DNA of 64,000 bases. It comes from Cytophagaceae bacterium (GTDB lineage Bacteria > Bacteroidota > Bacteroidia > Flavobacteriales > Flavobacteriaceae). Of the stretch, positions 16,078-25,394 are shown in pieces (positions within the stretch are counted from its first letter, which is position 1; each line of letters opens with the position of its first letter). The stretch is from assembly GCA_002710685.1 (NCBI GenBank), contig PALD01000064.1, positions 62,001 through 126,000 of the forward strand. Direction: 5' to 3'. Below the pieces are notes generated by a model, which worked only from the letters and a program-made list of their open reading frames with translations, was not told the DNA's origin and made no database searches. A program made the position numbers and the translations under genes.

Positions 16078-18120
16078 CTAATGAATCTCATAAAATCCCT
16101 TTTCATACGTGCTATGAAAAGGGATTTTTCTTTTACTGCAAGTTTCTTTCCACCGGGCCACATAACTGCGGTAATTACTGCCATCAGCAATGATCGTGAT
16201 ATCTGGAAATCGGTTGAGGAGCCGGTTGATATTGATTTGTGGTGAGTCTTTGAGCAGGATATACCGAGGTTGGATGTCGTTAATTTCATAAACGCCCAAG
16301 CTGTCAATAACCAGGATTTGGCTTTCGCCAAAACGGTAAAAACCCATCACCCTTTTCTTGACAATGGTGTTTATCTGCGTCGATTCTAGAAATGGCTTTA
16401 TGGTGTTGTCCCGTAAGCTTATGGTATCATCCGTAAAAACGGTAAGTGCCCTGTCTTGTTTCTGGGCAAGTAAGGTTTTTGAACTGCGCTGCAAGATGTA
16501 GAAACGGGAAGCTACTTTACTTTCCTTCTGCCAGTAGAGCATCCCCATAAACAGCAATAGACCCACTTGAAACAGCATGAGGTTCCTTGCCCTTGGCCTG
16601 CGCAGCAGGATGACTAGGGCAACTATAGCCAGATACGATGCAAATAAAAGTTGGGGAGAAAGATGGATGTCCTGTATGACCAGGTCGTTAAAACCCGCAA
16701 TCCAACTAATAAATACGTTAAGGGCATGGATTATGGCTGCATACGCTTCCGCGAAAGCGGGAAATGAAACTCCCATCGCAGTGATGATGAGCAGTACCAT
16801 GCCCGTGCCCAGGATTATTCCCAAGAAGGGGATCACCACAAGGTTGGACAAGAGGAACAACACCGGGAACTGGTGAAAATAATAAATGCTGAGCGGCAAG
16901 ACCCCCAGTTGTGCCGATATGGTGACCGCTGCGGTCTCATATAGCTTTTTGGGGATGCTGTACCATCTGTTAGGGGTGTAATTTTCATTGTCATAAAGTG
17001 ACATGAAGACAGGCTGCAACAAGAGAATGAACAGCACCGCGAGATAACTGAGTTGAAAACCTACCTGATATAGCAACAGGGGGTCAATGAGCAAAAGCAG
17101 GAATGCCGAAATAAGCAAAGCGTTCAGCCCCGCATTTTTCCTGCCCATGGTAATGCCTATCTGTATGAGGGTAAACATTACCGCTGCCCTTAATATAGAA
17201 GGAGTGAGACCAGCAATAAACGCAAAGCACCATATCATGGTGATGATTATGACTGCCTTTATGATACGCATGACCTTGTAATTTCCCAGGGCACTTAAGA
17301 CCACTTGTAAGATGAGCATCAAGATGCCCACGTGCAAACCAGAAATAGCCAGGATGTGCACCATTCCCGCAGCGGCATATCTATCGGTGAGTTCTCTTGA
17401 GATTTCCTGTCGCTGGCCCAGCAGCAGGGCATTGACAACGGCCCAGTCCTCCTGTGGCCAGTCATACTTTGCCAATCCATGGGAGAGGTGGTCCCGGACC
17501 CTTGAGGCCATGCCCCTCAACGAGGGGGAAGTTCCTGTTTTCTTGATCTGGGAGGACCCGTCCAGGATTGCCTGAGCAAAGATACCTTGTTGTTCCAGGT
17601 ATTTGCGGTAATTAAATTGATGCGGATTTCTAGGTGCGTCAATCTTTTTTAAATAAAGCGTTGCAGCCATCAGGTCATCCACTGCAGGTTTCAAAATGTT
17701 TGATGAATCGATGGGCTGGTTTATGAGAATTTTACCCCGGGCCGCTTCACCATCCAGTTTTGTGACCTGTGCCACATAGCGGTATGCATACGGCGTGGGT
17801 TTTAGAACCTCGGTCAACTTGAATTCTATATAATGCAGGTCATAAGGATGAGCCGTGTTGAGGTAATGACCACGGGTATTGCCGGGGTCGTGAAGCAAGG
17901 TGATAAAATGACCCAGTAAAAAGAAGGCAACAGCGGTTATGGCGGGAAAAAGCAAGAGTTGCTTCCGCGAAAGCGTTAAATGCATGATCCAGCTAGTCAC
18001 GAGCAGTGCGCAGAGTACGATGAGCGTACCACGTAAAGATAGGGGAAGGAAACCCGAAAAAAGGATTCCCAGAATTAGCGCTGGCGTGAGGATCAAGAAT
18101 GTGTGATTGAGCCCCTTCAC
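16078..18120 (-). CDS. comEC: ComEC/Rec2 family DNA-uptake channel protein
   Basis: A 680-residue polytopic membrane protein. Domain order: two or three N-terminal helices, a DUF4131/OB-like soluble region (about 90-200), then the Competence channel domain with its signature HILAISGLHVGIL (about residue 250) and LTPSILRAAVMF. A C-terminal soluble region of about 170 residues sits where other ComEC proteins have a metallo-beta-lactamase domain, but the HxHxDH metal motif is absent. In competent bacteria ComEC passes single-stranded DNA into the cytoplasm. Start is GTG 18120. The last codons contain the terminator of the opposing operon. Confidence 0.9.
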   Translation of the reverse strand: MKGLNHTFLILTPALILGILFSGFLPLSLRGTLIVLCALLVTSWIMHLTLSRKQLLLFPAITAVAFFLLGHFITLLHDPGNTRGHYLNTAHPYDLHYIEFKLTEVLKPTPYAYRYVAQVTKLDGEAARGKILINQPIDSSNILKPAVDDLMAATLYLKKIDAPRNPHQFNYRKYLEQQGIFAQAILDGSSQIKKTGTSPSLRGMASRVRDHLSHGLAKYDWPQEDWAVVNALLLGQRQEISRELTDRYAAAGMVHILAISGLHVGILMLILQVVLSALGNYKVMRIIKAVIIITMIWCFAFIAGLTPSILRAAVMFTLIQIGITMGRKNAGLNALLISAFLLLLIDPLLLYQVGFQLSYLAVLFILLLQPVFMSLYDNENYTPNRWYSIPKKLYETAAVTISAQLGVLPLSIYYFHQFPVLFLLSNLVVIPFLGIILGTGMVLLIITAMGVSFPAFAEAYAAIIHALNVFISWIAGFNDLVIQDIHLSPQLLFASYLAIVALVILLRRPRARNLMLFQVGLLLFMGMLYWQKESKVASRFYILQRSSKTLLAQKQDRALTVFTDDTISLRDNTIKPFLESTQINTIVKKRVMGFYRFGESQILVIDSLGVYEINDIQPRYILLKDSPQININRLLNRFPDITIIADGSNYRSYVARWKETCSKRKIPFHSTYEKGFYEIH
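16092..16129 (+). terminator. Strong terminator of the peptidase-transporter operon, inside comEC
   Basis: A 16-bp arm (16092-16107) and its complement (16113-16129) around the loop CGTGC, followed by T-rich sequence on the plus strand. It lies wholly within the 3' coding end of the convergent comEC gene. Confidence 0.8.
16320..16329 (-). repeat. Dispersed mini-hairpin GGC-GAAA-GCC (minus strand)
   Basis: Reads TTTGGC-TTTC-GCCAAAA on the plus strand; in comEC, sense orientation. Confidence 0.55.
16744..16759. repeat. Dispersed palindrome CGCTTCCGCGAAAGCG
   Basis: One mismatch from the perfect 16-base palindrome of the CGCTTTCGCGAAAGCG family; inside comEC. Confidence 0.55.
17961..17974. repeat. 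Dispersed palindrome GCTTCCGCGAAAGC
   Basis: Second copy of this family within comEC, with the same single mismatch as the copy at 16744. Confidence 0.55.
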
Positions 18121-18160
18121 GATACAATATCATGGTAATCAGGCTAATGTAGTAAAATAT

Positions 18161-18670
18161 TTATAAAATGCGGCGAGCTTCTACAAATGAGTTGTTCCAG
18201 TAGCCCTCATTGAGCGAGGAAACTATGACCCCCCTTGAAGAGGTGCTGTGAATAAACAAGATCTGGCCTGGCATGATGTCGACCACTAGGCCTACGTGGT
18301 TTATTTGTTTGCTCCTGGAACTGGTCTTGAAGAAAAGCAAATCGCCCACGTTTACTTGGTTTGTGGATATTTTTTCTCCCTCGCGGGCCATGTCGCGGCT
18401 CACACGGGGCAACTGGATGTCTTCTTCTAGAAAAGAGGTGTAGACCAGGCCGCTGCAATCCATGCCCTTTGAAGTGGTGCCGCCATATTTGTACCGGGTG
18501 CCTTCAAATTTAAGCGCATGTTCTGCGATATTGAGCAGTCGCTCATCCTTGGGGGGTGCAAAAGCTTTGGCATTTGCAGGGTTTTTGCCCTCAAACGCGG
18601 TAAAATTCTTGTTGCCGCCACAGGACATCAATAGGATTGAAGCAAAGAAAATAGCTAAGGTTTTAAGCAT
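18161..18670 (-). CDS. NlpC/P60 (C40) peptidoglycan endopeptidase, lipoprotein
   Basis: A 169-residue cell-wall hydrolase expected to cleave within the peptide stems of peptidoglycan. It starts at ATG 18670, giving the lipoprotein signal MLKTLAIFFASILLMSCGG with a lipobox Cys. A longer in-frame start at 18730 would bury the signal and overlap lpxB. The catalytic Cys is in GMDCSGLVYTSF (about residue 76), the His in INHVGLVVDI and the third polar residue in LFIHSTSSRG, matching the C40 Cys-His-His pattern. It follows lpxB by 7 bp on the same strand. Confidence 0.9.
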   Translation of the reverse strand: MLKTLAIFFASILLMSCGGNKNFTAFEGKNPANAKAFAPPKDERLLNIAEHALKFEGTRYKYGGTTSKGMDCSGLVYTSFLEEDIQLPRVSRDMAREGEKISTNQVNVGDLLFFKTSSRSKQINHVGLVVDIMPGQILFIHSTSSRGVIVSSLNEGYWNNSFVEARRIL

Positions 18671-18677
18671 GCATCTT

Positions 18678-19793
18678 CTAGGGTTTGATGGATTGAACAA
18701 TGAGTTGTGCCGTTTTTTTACTGGCACCACGGCCTCCCAGCTTTTTCTCTAGGTCCCAGTAATCAATAAACAATTTTGCCCTGGGGTATCCCTCCAGGAT
18801 ATGCTCTAGGCTCTTTTTTAGGTTCTTTGTGTTGAATTCATGTTGTATGAGCTCTTTGACAACTTCTTTTTCCATAATGAGGTTGACCAGAGAGATAAAA
18901 TCAAGGTTGATCACGCGTTTGGCTATCTCATAACTTATGCGGCCCCCTTTGTAGCACACCACTTCAGGTACTTTAAAAAGTGCGGTTTCCAAGGTTGCGG
19001 TGCCAGAGGTGACCAGCGCGGCGGTAGAAAGGCTGAGAAGGTCATACGTCCTGTTCATCACCAGGTGCACCTGCTTATCGCCCAGGTAGGGTTCATAGAA
19101 TTCCCTGTCCTGGCTGGGGGCGCCGGCTATCACAAATTGGTATTGTGGGAAGTGGTCTGTAATGCTTAGCATGACCTCCAGCATTTTTTGTATTTCCTGT
19201 TTCCTGCTTCCGGGGAGCAGGGCAATTATCTCGCGGTCATCGAGGTTGAATTCTTTTTTGAAGGCATCAGGCTCAATCAATTTTCTTTCGCTGATAGCGT
19301 CAATAAGAGGATGTCCCACAAAATGTACCGGGAAGTGGTGTTTCTTTTCATAAAAATCCTTTTCAAATGGGAGGATGACATACATGGCGTCAATATCATT
19401 TTTTATGGCCTTGATACGGCCTTCCTTCCATGCCCATATTTGTGGGGAAATGTAAAAATGGTTATTGTATCCCTTTTTCCTGGCCCACTTTGCTATGCGC
19501 AGGTTAAAACCAGGGTAGTCTATGTAGATAATCACATCAGGATTGTACCCTTCAATATCCTTCTTGCAAAAAGAGAGGTTCCTGGCAATGGTGCGCAGGT
19601 TCATCACCACTTCAAGAAAGCCCATAAAGGCGAGGTCTCGGTAATGTTTTACGAGGGTTCCGCCCACGGCTTGCATGAGGTCACCCCCCCAAAATCTAAA
19701 TTGAGCCCCTGTATCTTCCTTGAGGATGGCCTTCATGAGGTTTGCGGCATGTAAATCGCCACTGGCTTCTCCTGCAATGATATAATATTTCAC
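18678..19793 (-). CDS. lpxB: Lipid-A-disaccharide synthase
   Basis: LpxB (371 residues) joins UDP-2,3-diacylglucosamine and lipid X to make the lipid A disaccharide at the inner membrane. Family marks: KYYIIAGEASGDLHAANLM at the N-terminus, FWGGDLMQAVGG, VIYIDYPGFNLRIAKWARKKG, HFYISPQIWAWKEGRI, FVGHPLID, LLPGSRKQEI and VTSGTATLETALFKVPEVVCYK. Start is GTG 19793. It lies 36 bp downstream of surE on the same strand, an arrangement I regard as usual for this family of bacteria. Confidence 0.97.
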   Translation of the reverse strand: MKYYIIAGEASGDLHAANLMKAILKEDTGAQFRFWGGDLMQAVGGTLVKHYRDLAFMGFLEVVMNLRTIARNLSFCKKDIEGYNPDVIIYIDYPGFNLRIAKWARKKGYNNHFYISPQIWAWKEGRIKAIKNDIDAMYVILPFEKDFYEKKHHFPVHFVGHPLIDAISERKLIEPDAFKKEFNLDDREIIALLPGSRKQEIQKMLEVMLSITDHFPQYQFVIAGAPSQDREFYEPYLGDKQVHLVMNRTYDLLSLSTAALVTSGTATLETALFKVPEVVCYKGGRISYEIAKRVINLDFISLVNLIMEKEVVKELIQHEFNTKNLKKSLEHILEGYPRAKLFIDYWDLEKKLGGRGASKKTAQLIVQSIKP

Positions 19794-19829
19794 TTTTTTC
19801 TTTAGCTTTTTTTAGTTGCGTGAAGTTAA

Positions 19830-20606
19830 TCAAAAATCCCAGCCGTTCAATTCCTTGATGTAATGATGCGCGGTAAGGTCAAATTGAACCGGTACCACGG
19901 AGACATAGCCGTTATTCAATGCCCATTCATCAGTATCCTCACCTTTATCTTCATTGACAAATTCGCCGGCCAGCCAATAATAATCACGCCCCATGGGATT
20001 GGTGCGTTTGTCAAAATCTTCTTTCCATTGAGCCTTTGCCTGTCTGCATATCTTAATGCCCTTGATCTGGCTTTTTGTGAGCTTGGGGAGGTTTACATTG
20101 AGCACTACACCGCTGGGAAGCCCGTACTTGAGGACACTTCTGGTGATGTTTTCAACATATTCACGGCAGTGTTCAAAGTTTGCTTCAAGTGAGTAATCGA
20201 GCAATGAGAACCCTATGGCGGGAATACCTTCTACCCCGGCTTCGACGGCCGCGCTCATGGTGCCGCTGTAAATAACATTTATTGATGAATTGGAGCCATG
20301 ATTGATGCCGCTCACGCAGATGTCTGGCTTTCTTTTCATGATTTCCTGCGTGGCAATCTTCACACAATCAGCAGGCGTCCCACTGCAACTATATTCTTCA
20401 TGTTTTTTGTCTTCGGGAAGTTTGACGGGGTCACAATATATAGTGTCGTTTACCGTTATTGCATGACCCATACCGCTTTGCGGACTATCAGGGGCAACAA
20501 CAACTACCTCGCCAATGGTTAGCATGACATCTATAAGAGTGCGTATTCCAGGGGCCGTGATTCCATCATCATTTGTAACAAGGATCAGCGGTTTTTTCTT
20601 GGGCAT
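19830..20606 (-). CDS. surE: 5'/3'-nucleotidase SurE
   Basis: SurE (258 residues) is a metal-dependent nucleotidase or phosphatase acting on nucleoside monophosphates and short polyphosphates. The metal motif LVTNDDGITAPGI is at the N-terminus, followed by VAPDSPQSGMGHAITV, YSCSGTPADCVKIA and the conserved SGINHGSNSSINVIYSGTMSAAVEAG region. Length is normal for the family. Start ATG 20606, divergent from the prc gene across a 126-bp gap. Confidence 0.96.
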   Translation of the reverse strand: MPKKKPLILVTNDDGITAPGIRTLIDVMLTIGEVVVVAPDSPQSGMGHAITVNDTIYCDPVKLPEDKKHEEYSCSGTPADCVKIATQEIMKRKPDICVSGINHGSNSSINVIYSGTMSAAVEAGVEGIPAIGFSLLDYSLEANFEHCREYVENITRSVLKYGLPSGVVLNVNLPKLTKSQIKGIKICRQAKAQWKEDFDKRTNPMGRDYYWLAGEFVNEDKGEDTDEWALNNGYVSVVPVQFDLTAHHYIKELNGWDF

Positions 20607-20732
20607 GGTTCAATTGGTTTCTTTGGTCTAAAAATACTAAATTACACAGCTAAACATTAGCGCCCGTTTAACAAATTATTAGCGCCATATTCGGGCATTG
20701 GCACGATTTTTAATGTAGATTGCTAGGAAAAG

Positions 20733-23012
20733 ATGAAACTCCATAACATTATGATAAAGAATTTTAAAGTAATAGTCCTCGCACTATTGCTCTCTGCAGC
20801 TTCATGTGGTTTTACGACAAATGACCTTGACGACCCAGGCAAGGATAAACTGCTTATCAGCTTGATAAGTTTTGTGCTTGAAAGAGGGCATTATGACCCT
20901 AAGGAATTCAACGATGATTTCTCTGAAAAGGTATATGATTCTTATGTGAATTCCCTAGACCCGCTCAAGAGGTATTTTCTTCAGAGTGACATTGATGAAT
21001 TTGCAAAATACAAGGATCAAATTGATGATCAGATAAGAAACGAGGACATCGCGTTTTTTGACCTTACCTATAACAGGCTCCGTCAAAGGATGGAAGAGTC
21101 AAAATCCTTTTATACCGATATACTGGACAAACCCTTTGATTATAATAAGGATGAGACCATCAATACAGATTATGAGGCCTTGGGATATGCCAAGAACAAG
21201 AAGGAGTTAAAAGAAAGATGGGGGCAACAACTCAAGTTTTCTGCCATAGGGACATATTTTGATAAAAAGGATGAACAAAGGCAGATGGAAGAGAAGAGAG
21301 ATGGTGTTTCGGCTAATGCCAAAAAGAAGCCCTCCGAAGATCTCCTTCCAAACAAACGCGGGGAGATGGTTTTTGATGAAAGCAAAACGGGAGGGACTAC
21401 TTCTTCAACAGATAATGACACTATCAAGAACTTTGAGCCCAAAACAGATAAAGAGCTCGAGGCAGACGCCCGTGAGCTTACAAAGACCTCATTGAAGGAA
21501 TATTATGACTTTGCCGATGAACTTGAAAGAAAGGATTATTTCTCAGTTTACATCAATGCTATTGTAGAAGAATTTGACCCCCATACCTACTATCTTGCAC
21601 CAGTGGACAAAGACAGGTTTGACATGCAGATGAGTGGTCAGTTCCAGGGTATAGGCGCACGTCTCTTTAAAAAGGACAACAGCATATCTGTTTCTGAAAT
21701 CATAAGCGGTGGCCCAGCCTGGAGAGGTGAAGAACTTGAAGAAGGTGACATTATACTTAAAGTAAAACAACAGGATGATGAAGCCGCCACCAGTATCGCG
21801 GGTATGCGCCTGGATGATGCCGTAGAATTGATAAAAGGCCCCAAGGGTACCAAGGTTACCCTTAACGTCAAGAAAAAGACGGACGGGTCAATACAAAATA
21901 TTACCATTACCCGAGATGTTGTGGAGCTTGAGGAAACCTATGCAAAATCAAGCACGGTAAAAAAAGATGAGCGCACCTATGGTGTGATCAACCTTCCCAA
22001 GTTCTATTTTGATATGGAGGATTTTGACAAGCGCAACGCCGCAAGCGATATCAAGAAAGAAATCATCCGCCTCAAGGAGCAGGACGTTCAAGGGCTTGTA
22101 CTCGACCTGCGCAATAATGGCGGGGGCTCGCTCTCAACAGTAGTTGATATTGCAGGATTGTTCATCAAGGATGGCCCCGTGGTACAGGTCAAGTCAAATG
22201 GAGAAAACAGTGAGATACTCAAGGACCGTGACAAGAGCATTCTCTGGGATGGTCCACTGGTGATCCTGGTAAATGAAATTTCGGCCTCTGCCAGTGAGAT
22301 TTTGGCGGCAGCCATGCAGGACTATAAAAGGGCTGTGATCATAGGGAGCAAACAGACCTATGGCAAGGGAACCGTACAAAATGTTTATGACCTCAACCGC
22401 TGGTTGCGTCAAAACGACATGGGCGACATGGGCGCGCTCAAGATCACCACACAAAAGTTCTACCGCATCAACGGCGGCAGTACCCAGCTTGAAGGCGTGA
22501 AGAGTGACGTCGTGGTGCCAGATAAATATAGCTACATTGACATAGGCGAGAAAGACCTTGACAACCCATTGCCCTGGGACAAGATAGAGCCTGCAGACTA
22601 TGACATCTGGGATGGTTATATTGATTATGACCAAACCATAAAGAACAGCAAGGCACGCATGGCAAAAAACCAGCAATTACAGCTGATTGAGCAAAATGCC
22701 AAGTGGATAAAGTCTAAGCAAGACGATACAATCTGGCCACTTAATTATACGGCTTACGCCAAAAAAGTAGCGGAAAATGAAGCTGAGGCAAAACAGTTTG
22801 ATGGACTGGGCAAATATGAAAATGGACTGAGCTTCAAATCCCTGCCCTACGAAGACGAACTCTTTAAGCAGGATACCGTACTTAAAGAAAAAAGGGACCG
22901 CTGGCATGAGAGCCTGGCAAAAGATGTCTATATGGAAGAAGCCATCAATGTCCTAGAAGACCTTAAGGTTAACAACATTAAAAGAAGTAAGGTAGCAGAT
23001 ATTAAAAACTAG
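20733..23012 (+). CDS. Carboxy-terminal processing protease (Prc/Tsp), lipoprotein
   Basis: A 759-residue periplasmic tail-specific protease. The N-terminus ends in a lipobox (ALLLSAASC), so it is probably lipidated; ATG 20751 would give a shorter signal and is an alternative start. A long N-terminal helical domain is followed by a PDZ domain (about 300-390, ISGGPAWRGEELEEGDIILKV) and the S41 core with LVLDLRNNGGGSL. The catalytic Ser is in NEISASASEILAAAMQDYKRA and the Lys in GSKQTYGKGTVQ. A DUF3340-like tail completes the Prc layout. Such enzymes control peptidoglycan hydrolases and degrade tagged envelope proteins. Confidence 0.93.
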   Translation: MKLHNIMIKNFKVIVLALLLSAASCGFTTNDLDDPGKDKLLISLISFVLERGHYDPKEFNDDFSEKVYDSYVNSLDPLKRYFLQSDIDEFAKYKDQIDDQIRNEDIAFFDLTYNRLRQRMEESKSFYTDILDKPFDYNKDETINTDYEALGYAKNKKELKERWGQQLKFSAIGTYFDKKDEQRQMEEKRDGVSANAKKKPSEDLLPNKRGEMVFDESKTGGTTSSTDNDTIKNFEPKTDKELEADARELTKTSLKEYYDFADELERKDYFSVYINAIVEEFDPHTYYLAPVDKDRFDMQMSGQFQGIGARLFKKDNSISVSEIISGGPAWRGEELEEGDIILKVKQQDDEAATSIAGMRLDDAVELIKGPKGTKVTLNVKKKTDGSIQNITITRDVVELEETYAKSSTVKKDERTYGVINLPKFYFDMEDFDKRNAASDIKKEIIRLKEQDVQGLVLDLRNNGGGSLSTVVDIAGLFIKDGPVVQVKSNGENSEILKDRDKSILWDGPLVILVNEISASASEILAAAMQDYKRAVIIGSKQTYGKGTVQNVYDLNRWLRQNDMGDMGALKITTQKFYRINGGSTQLEGVKSDVVVPDKYSYIDIGEKDLDNPLPWDKIEPADYDIWDGYIDYDQTIKNSKARMAKNQQLQLIEQNAKWIKSKQDDTIWPLNYTAYAKKVAENEAEAKQFDGLGKYENGLSFKSLPYEDELFKQDTVLKEKRDRWHESLAKDVYMEEAINVLEDLKVNNIKRSKVADIKN
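22751..22760 (-). repeat. Dispersed mini-hairpin GGC-GTAA-GCC (minus strand)
   Basis: Plus strand reads GGC-TTAC-GCC followed by six A; in the prc gene, antisense. Confidence 0.55.
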
Positions 23013-23017
23013 GTACC

Positions 23018-24133
23018 TTGCAAGAAAAGTCACTGACACAATTAGCGCTCCAAAGGTTCAAGAAGAACTTTTGGGGCGTTTTAAGTTTCATTTTTATTAT
23101 CATTTGCGGTATAATCGCCGTTTTTGCATACGTCTTTGCGCCTGATGATTCCCGCAACGCAAACCAGATGCACCTCTCCATCCATTCAAAAAAACCAGGG
23201 TTTGAAGTGACCATGCTCACCGTGCCGGGAGACGAGGACCTTGAGCAGGATCTTTTTGGTTCAATATTCTTTGGCAAGAAAAATACAGATACTGAAATCC
23301 CCATCCTTTCATATCAACTTAAAGCAGGTGAAGTGCTCTATGTACCCTACAATGAAGACGGTGACCAGGCCCTTGTAAAATCTGTAAAGACTGACTTTTT
23401 TGATGCGCAGCACCTTGCTGACAGAGACGCTTTCGCGGAAGCGTATATAGCACATAAAAAATTTATCCTGGGGACTGATAAGTACGGGCGCGACCTCTTG
23501 AGCCGTATGTTGATAGGCACGAGGATATCGTTCAGTATAGGTTTTGTGGCCGTTGTCATCTCCCTGGTCATTGGTATTTTGCTAGGGTCTATGGCAGGTT
23601 ATTACGGGGGGAAGATTGATGCCGCGATCATGTGGTTGATAAACGTTACGTGGAGCATACCCACCCTATTGCTTGTCATCGCGATAACACTGGCCCTGGG
23701 AAAGGGCTTTTGGCAAGTTTTCATCGCCGTGGGGCTTACCATGTGGGTCGAGGTTGCCCGTGTGGTACGTGGGCAGGTGATAAGTACCCGGCAGATGCAG
23801 TACGTCACCGCGGCCAGGGCATTGGGGTTTGGCAACTGGCGCATAGTATCACACCATATCTTGCCCAACATCATGGCGCCCGTCATCGTGATAGCGGCGG
23901 CAAATTTTGCTTCGGCAATACTCATTGAAAGTGGCCTGAGCTTCCTGGGTATAGGTGCACAGCCGCCCACACCCAGCTGGGGCGCGATGATCAAGGACCA
24001 TTATTCTTATATAATACTGGGTAAGGCATATCTTGCCATAGTGCCGGGAATAGCCATCATGAGCCTGGTAATGGCCTTCATGTTGCTGGGCAATTCCATA
24101 CGTGACGCGACAGATGTAAAGGGTAGGGTCTAG
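23018..24133 (+). CDS. OppC/DppC-type ABC transporter permease
   Basis: A 371-residue inner-membrane permease of peptide or nickel type ABC importers. It has an N-terminal helix (about residues 18-40), then a periplasmic segment of roughly 100 residues that is much longer than in E. coli OppC (VPGDEDLEQDLFGSIFFGKK). The DKYGRDLLSRMLIGTRIS hallmark and five more helices follow, with the EAA loop ARALGFGNWRIVSHHILPN. No partner permease, ATPase or binding protein lies in the window, so subunits must be encoded elsewhere. Start is TTG 23018, 5 bp after the prc stop. The substrate is not evident. Confidence 0.88.
   Translation: MQEKSLTQLALQRFKKNFWGVLSFIFIIICGIIAVFAYVFAPDDSRNANQMHLSIHSKKPGFEVTMLTVPGDEDLEQDLFGSIFFGKKNTDTEIPILSYQLKAGEVLYVPYNEDGDQALVKSVKTDFFDAQHLADRDAFAEAYIAHKKFILGTDKYGRDLLSRMLIGTRISFSIGFVAVVISLVIGILLGSMAGYYGGKIDAAIMWLINVTWSIPTLLLVIAITLALGKGFWQVFIAVGLTMWVEVARVVRGQVISTRQMQYVTAARALGFGNWRIVSHHILPNIMAPVIVIAAANFASAILIESGLSFLGIGAQPPTPSWGAMIKDHYSYIILGKAYLAIVPGIAIMSLVMAFMLLGNSIRDATDVKGRV
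23428..23443. repeat. Dispersed palindrome CGCTTTCGCGGAAGCG
   Basis: One mismatch from a perfect 16-base palindrome; the complement of the version found in comEC. Lies in the OppC-type gene. Confidence 0.55.
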
Positions 24134-24134
24134 G

Positions 24135-25394
24135 TCACCACTCGTTGACCCTGTTTGAATCGAGCTTGACAAATATAAAAAGCAGGATGGTAAAGCCCCA
24201 CAGCCCAGAACCCCCATAGCTAAAGAATGGCAAGGGTATTCCCACCGTGGGCAACAAGCCGGTGACCATACCTATGTTCACGCAAAAGTGGATGAACAAT
24301 ATGCCGGCAACACTATACCCGTAGATGCGACTAAATTGGTTTTTTTGCCTTTCGGCCAAAAATATGACCCTGAGGATGAGGCCCACAAAGAGAAAGACCA
24401 CGAGGGTTGAGCCTATAAAGCCCCATTCTTCACCAACGGTGCTAAAAATATAATCCGTTGATTGTTCTGGCACAAAATCGCCCTGGGTCTGCGTGCCCTG
24501 TAAAAAGCCACGCCCGGTAAGGCCACCATTGCCTATGGCAATCTCACTTTGATAAGTATTGTAGCCCACGCTCTGCTGATCTACATCATTACCCAGTACC
24601 ACGTTGAACCTGTCTCTATGGCGTTGCTCAAATACATTGTTGAAAATATAGTTGACCGAAAATGCAAAAGCAATACATATCACGGGCAACAGGAAATAAA
24701 ACCGCTTCCCGGTGCGTTTTTTTCTATTCTTGATGAGCAGTGCGATAGCTATTGCAACAACCCCCACGGTAATCCATAACGGCCCCACGATAAGCGTGAG
24801 GATAAAGAGTGAAACGGTAATGAGGCCGATGATCAAATAAATGCCAGAAAGTCCCTCCCGGTACAACGGAAAGAAAAATGCTGCGTACACCAGTGCACTC
24901 CCAGGGTCTGGCTGGGGGATGATAAAAATAGCCGGTAGGGCAATGATGAGAAACGCCCTTAGCTGGTGCTGAAAAGATTTTACGTCAGTTTGTATGTCAC
25001 TTAGGTACTTGGCCAGGGCCAATGCTGTTGCGGACTTTGCAAACTCTCCCGGCTGTAGCGTGAACGAACCTATGGCATACCAGCTTGTTGCACCGTTCAC
25101 GTTTTTGCCAAAGACATATAGCCCCAAGAGCAAAACAAGCGAAACAATATAAAATATACTCGCAAACCGTTCAAAGAACTTAGCATCTGTTGAAAGTATA
25201 AGTACAATAAGTACAAGGCTAAAAAGTATAAAGATAAACTGCTTGGTGTACAGGTTAGAAAGGTCAAAGGTCCCGCTCACGGCATCTGCTTCAAGAGAAG
25301 CCGAGTAAATGTTCATCCAGCCTATGCCCGCAAGGGCCAAAAAAAGAAAGATAGTGAGCCAGTCAAAACTTGCTGTCGCGCTTCTACTGCCCAT
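24135..25394 (-). CDS. rodA: Rod-shape glycosyltransferase RodA
   Basis: RodA (419 residues, about ten membrane helices) is the SEDS-family peptidoglycan polymerase of the elongation machinery. Visible marks: FDWLTIFLFLALAGIGWMNIYSAS at the N-terminus, SWYAIGSFTLQPGEFAKSA, QPDPGSALVYAAFFFP, GRGFLQGTQTQGDFVPEQSTDYIFS and GLLPTVGIPLPFFSYGGSGL near the end. It overlaps the PBP2 gene by 11 bp and is the last gene of the mre cluster. Confidence 0.96.
   Translation of the reverse strand: MGSRSATASFDWLTIFLFLALAGIGWMNIYSASLEADAVSGTFDLSNLYTKQFIFILFSLVLIVLILSTDAKFFERFASIFYIVSLVLLLGLYVFGKNVNGATSWYAIGSFTLQPGEFAKSATALALAKYLSDIQTDVKSFQHQLRAFLIIALPAIFIIPQPDPGSALVYAAFFFPLYREGLSGIYLIIGLITVSLFILTLIVGPLWITVGVVAIAIALLIKNRKKRTGKRFYFLLPVICIAFAFSVNYIFNNVFEQRHRDRFNVVLGNDVDQQSVGYNTYQSEIAIGNGGLTGRGFLQGTQTQGDFVPEQSTDYIFSTVGEEWGFIGSTLVVFLFVGLILRVIFLAERQKNQFSRIYGYSVAGILFIHFCVNIGMVTGLLPTVGIPLPFFSYGGSGLWGFTILLFIFVKLDSNRVNEW

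Noticed and set aside
20698..20719. TTGGCACGATTTTTAATG upstream of the prc gene as a sigma-54 promoter
   Set aside because: The -24 half TTGGCACG is perfect, but the required GC 10 bp later is AA, so I did not list it as a promoter.
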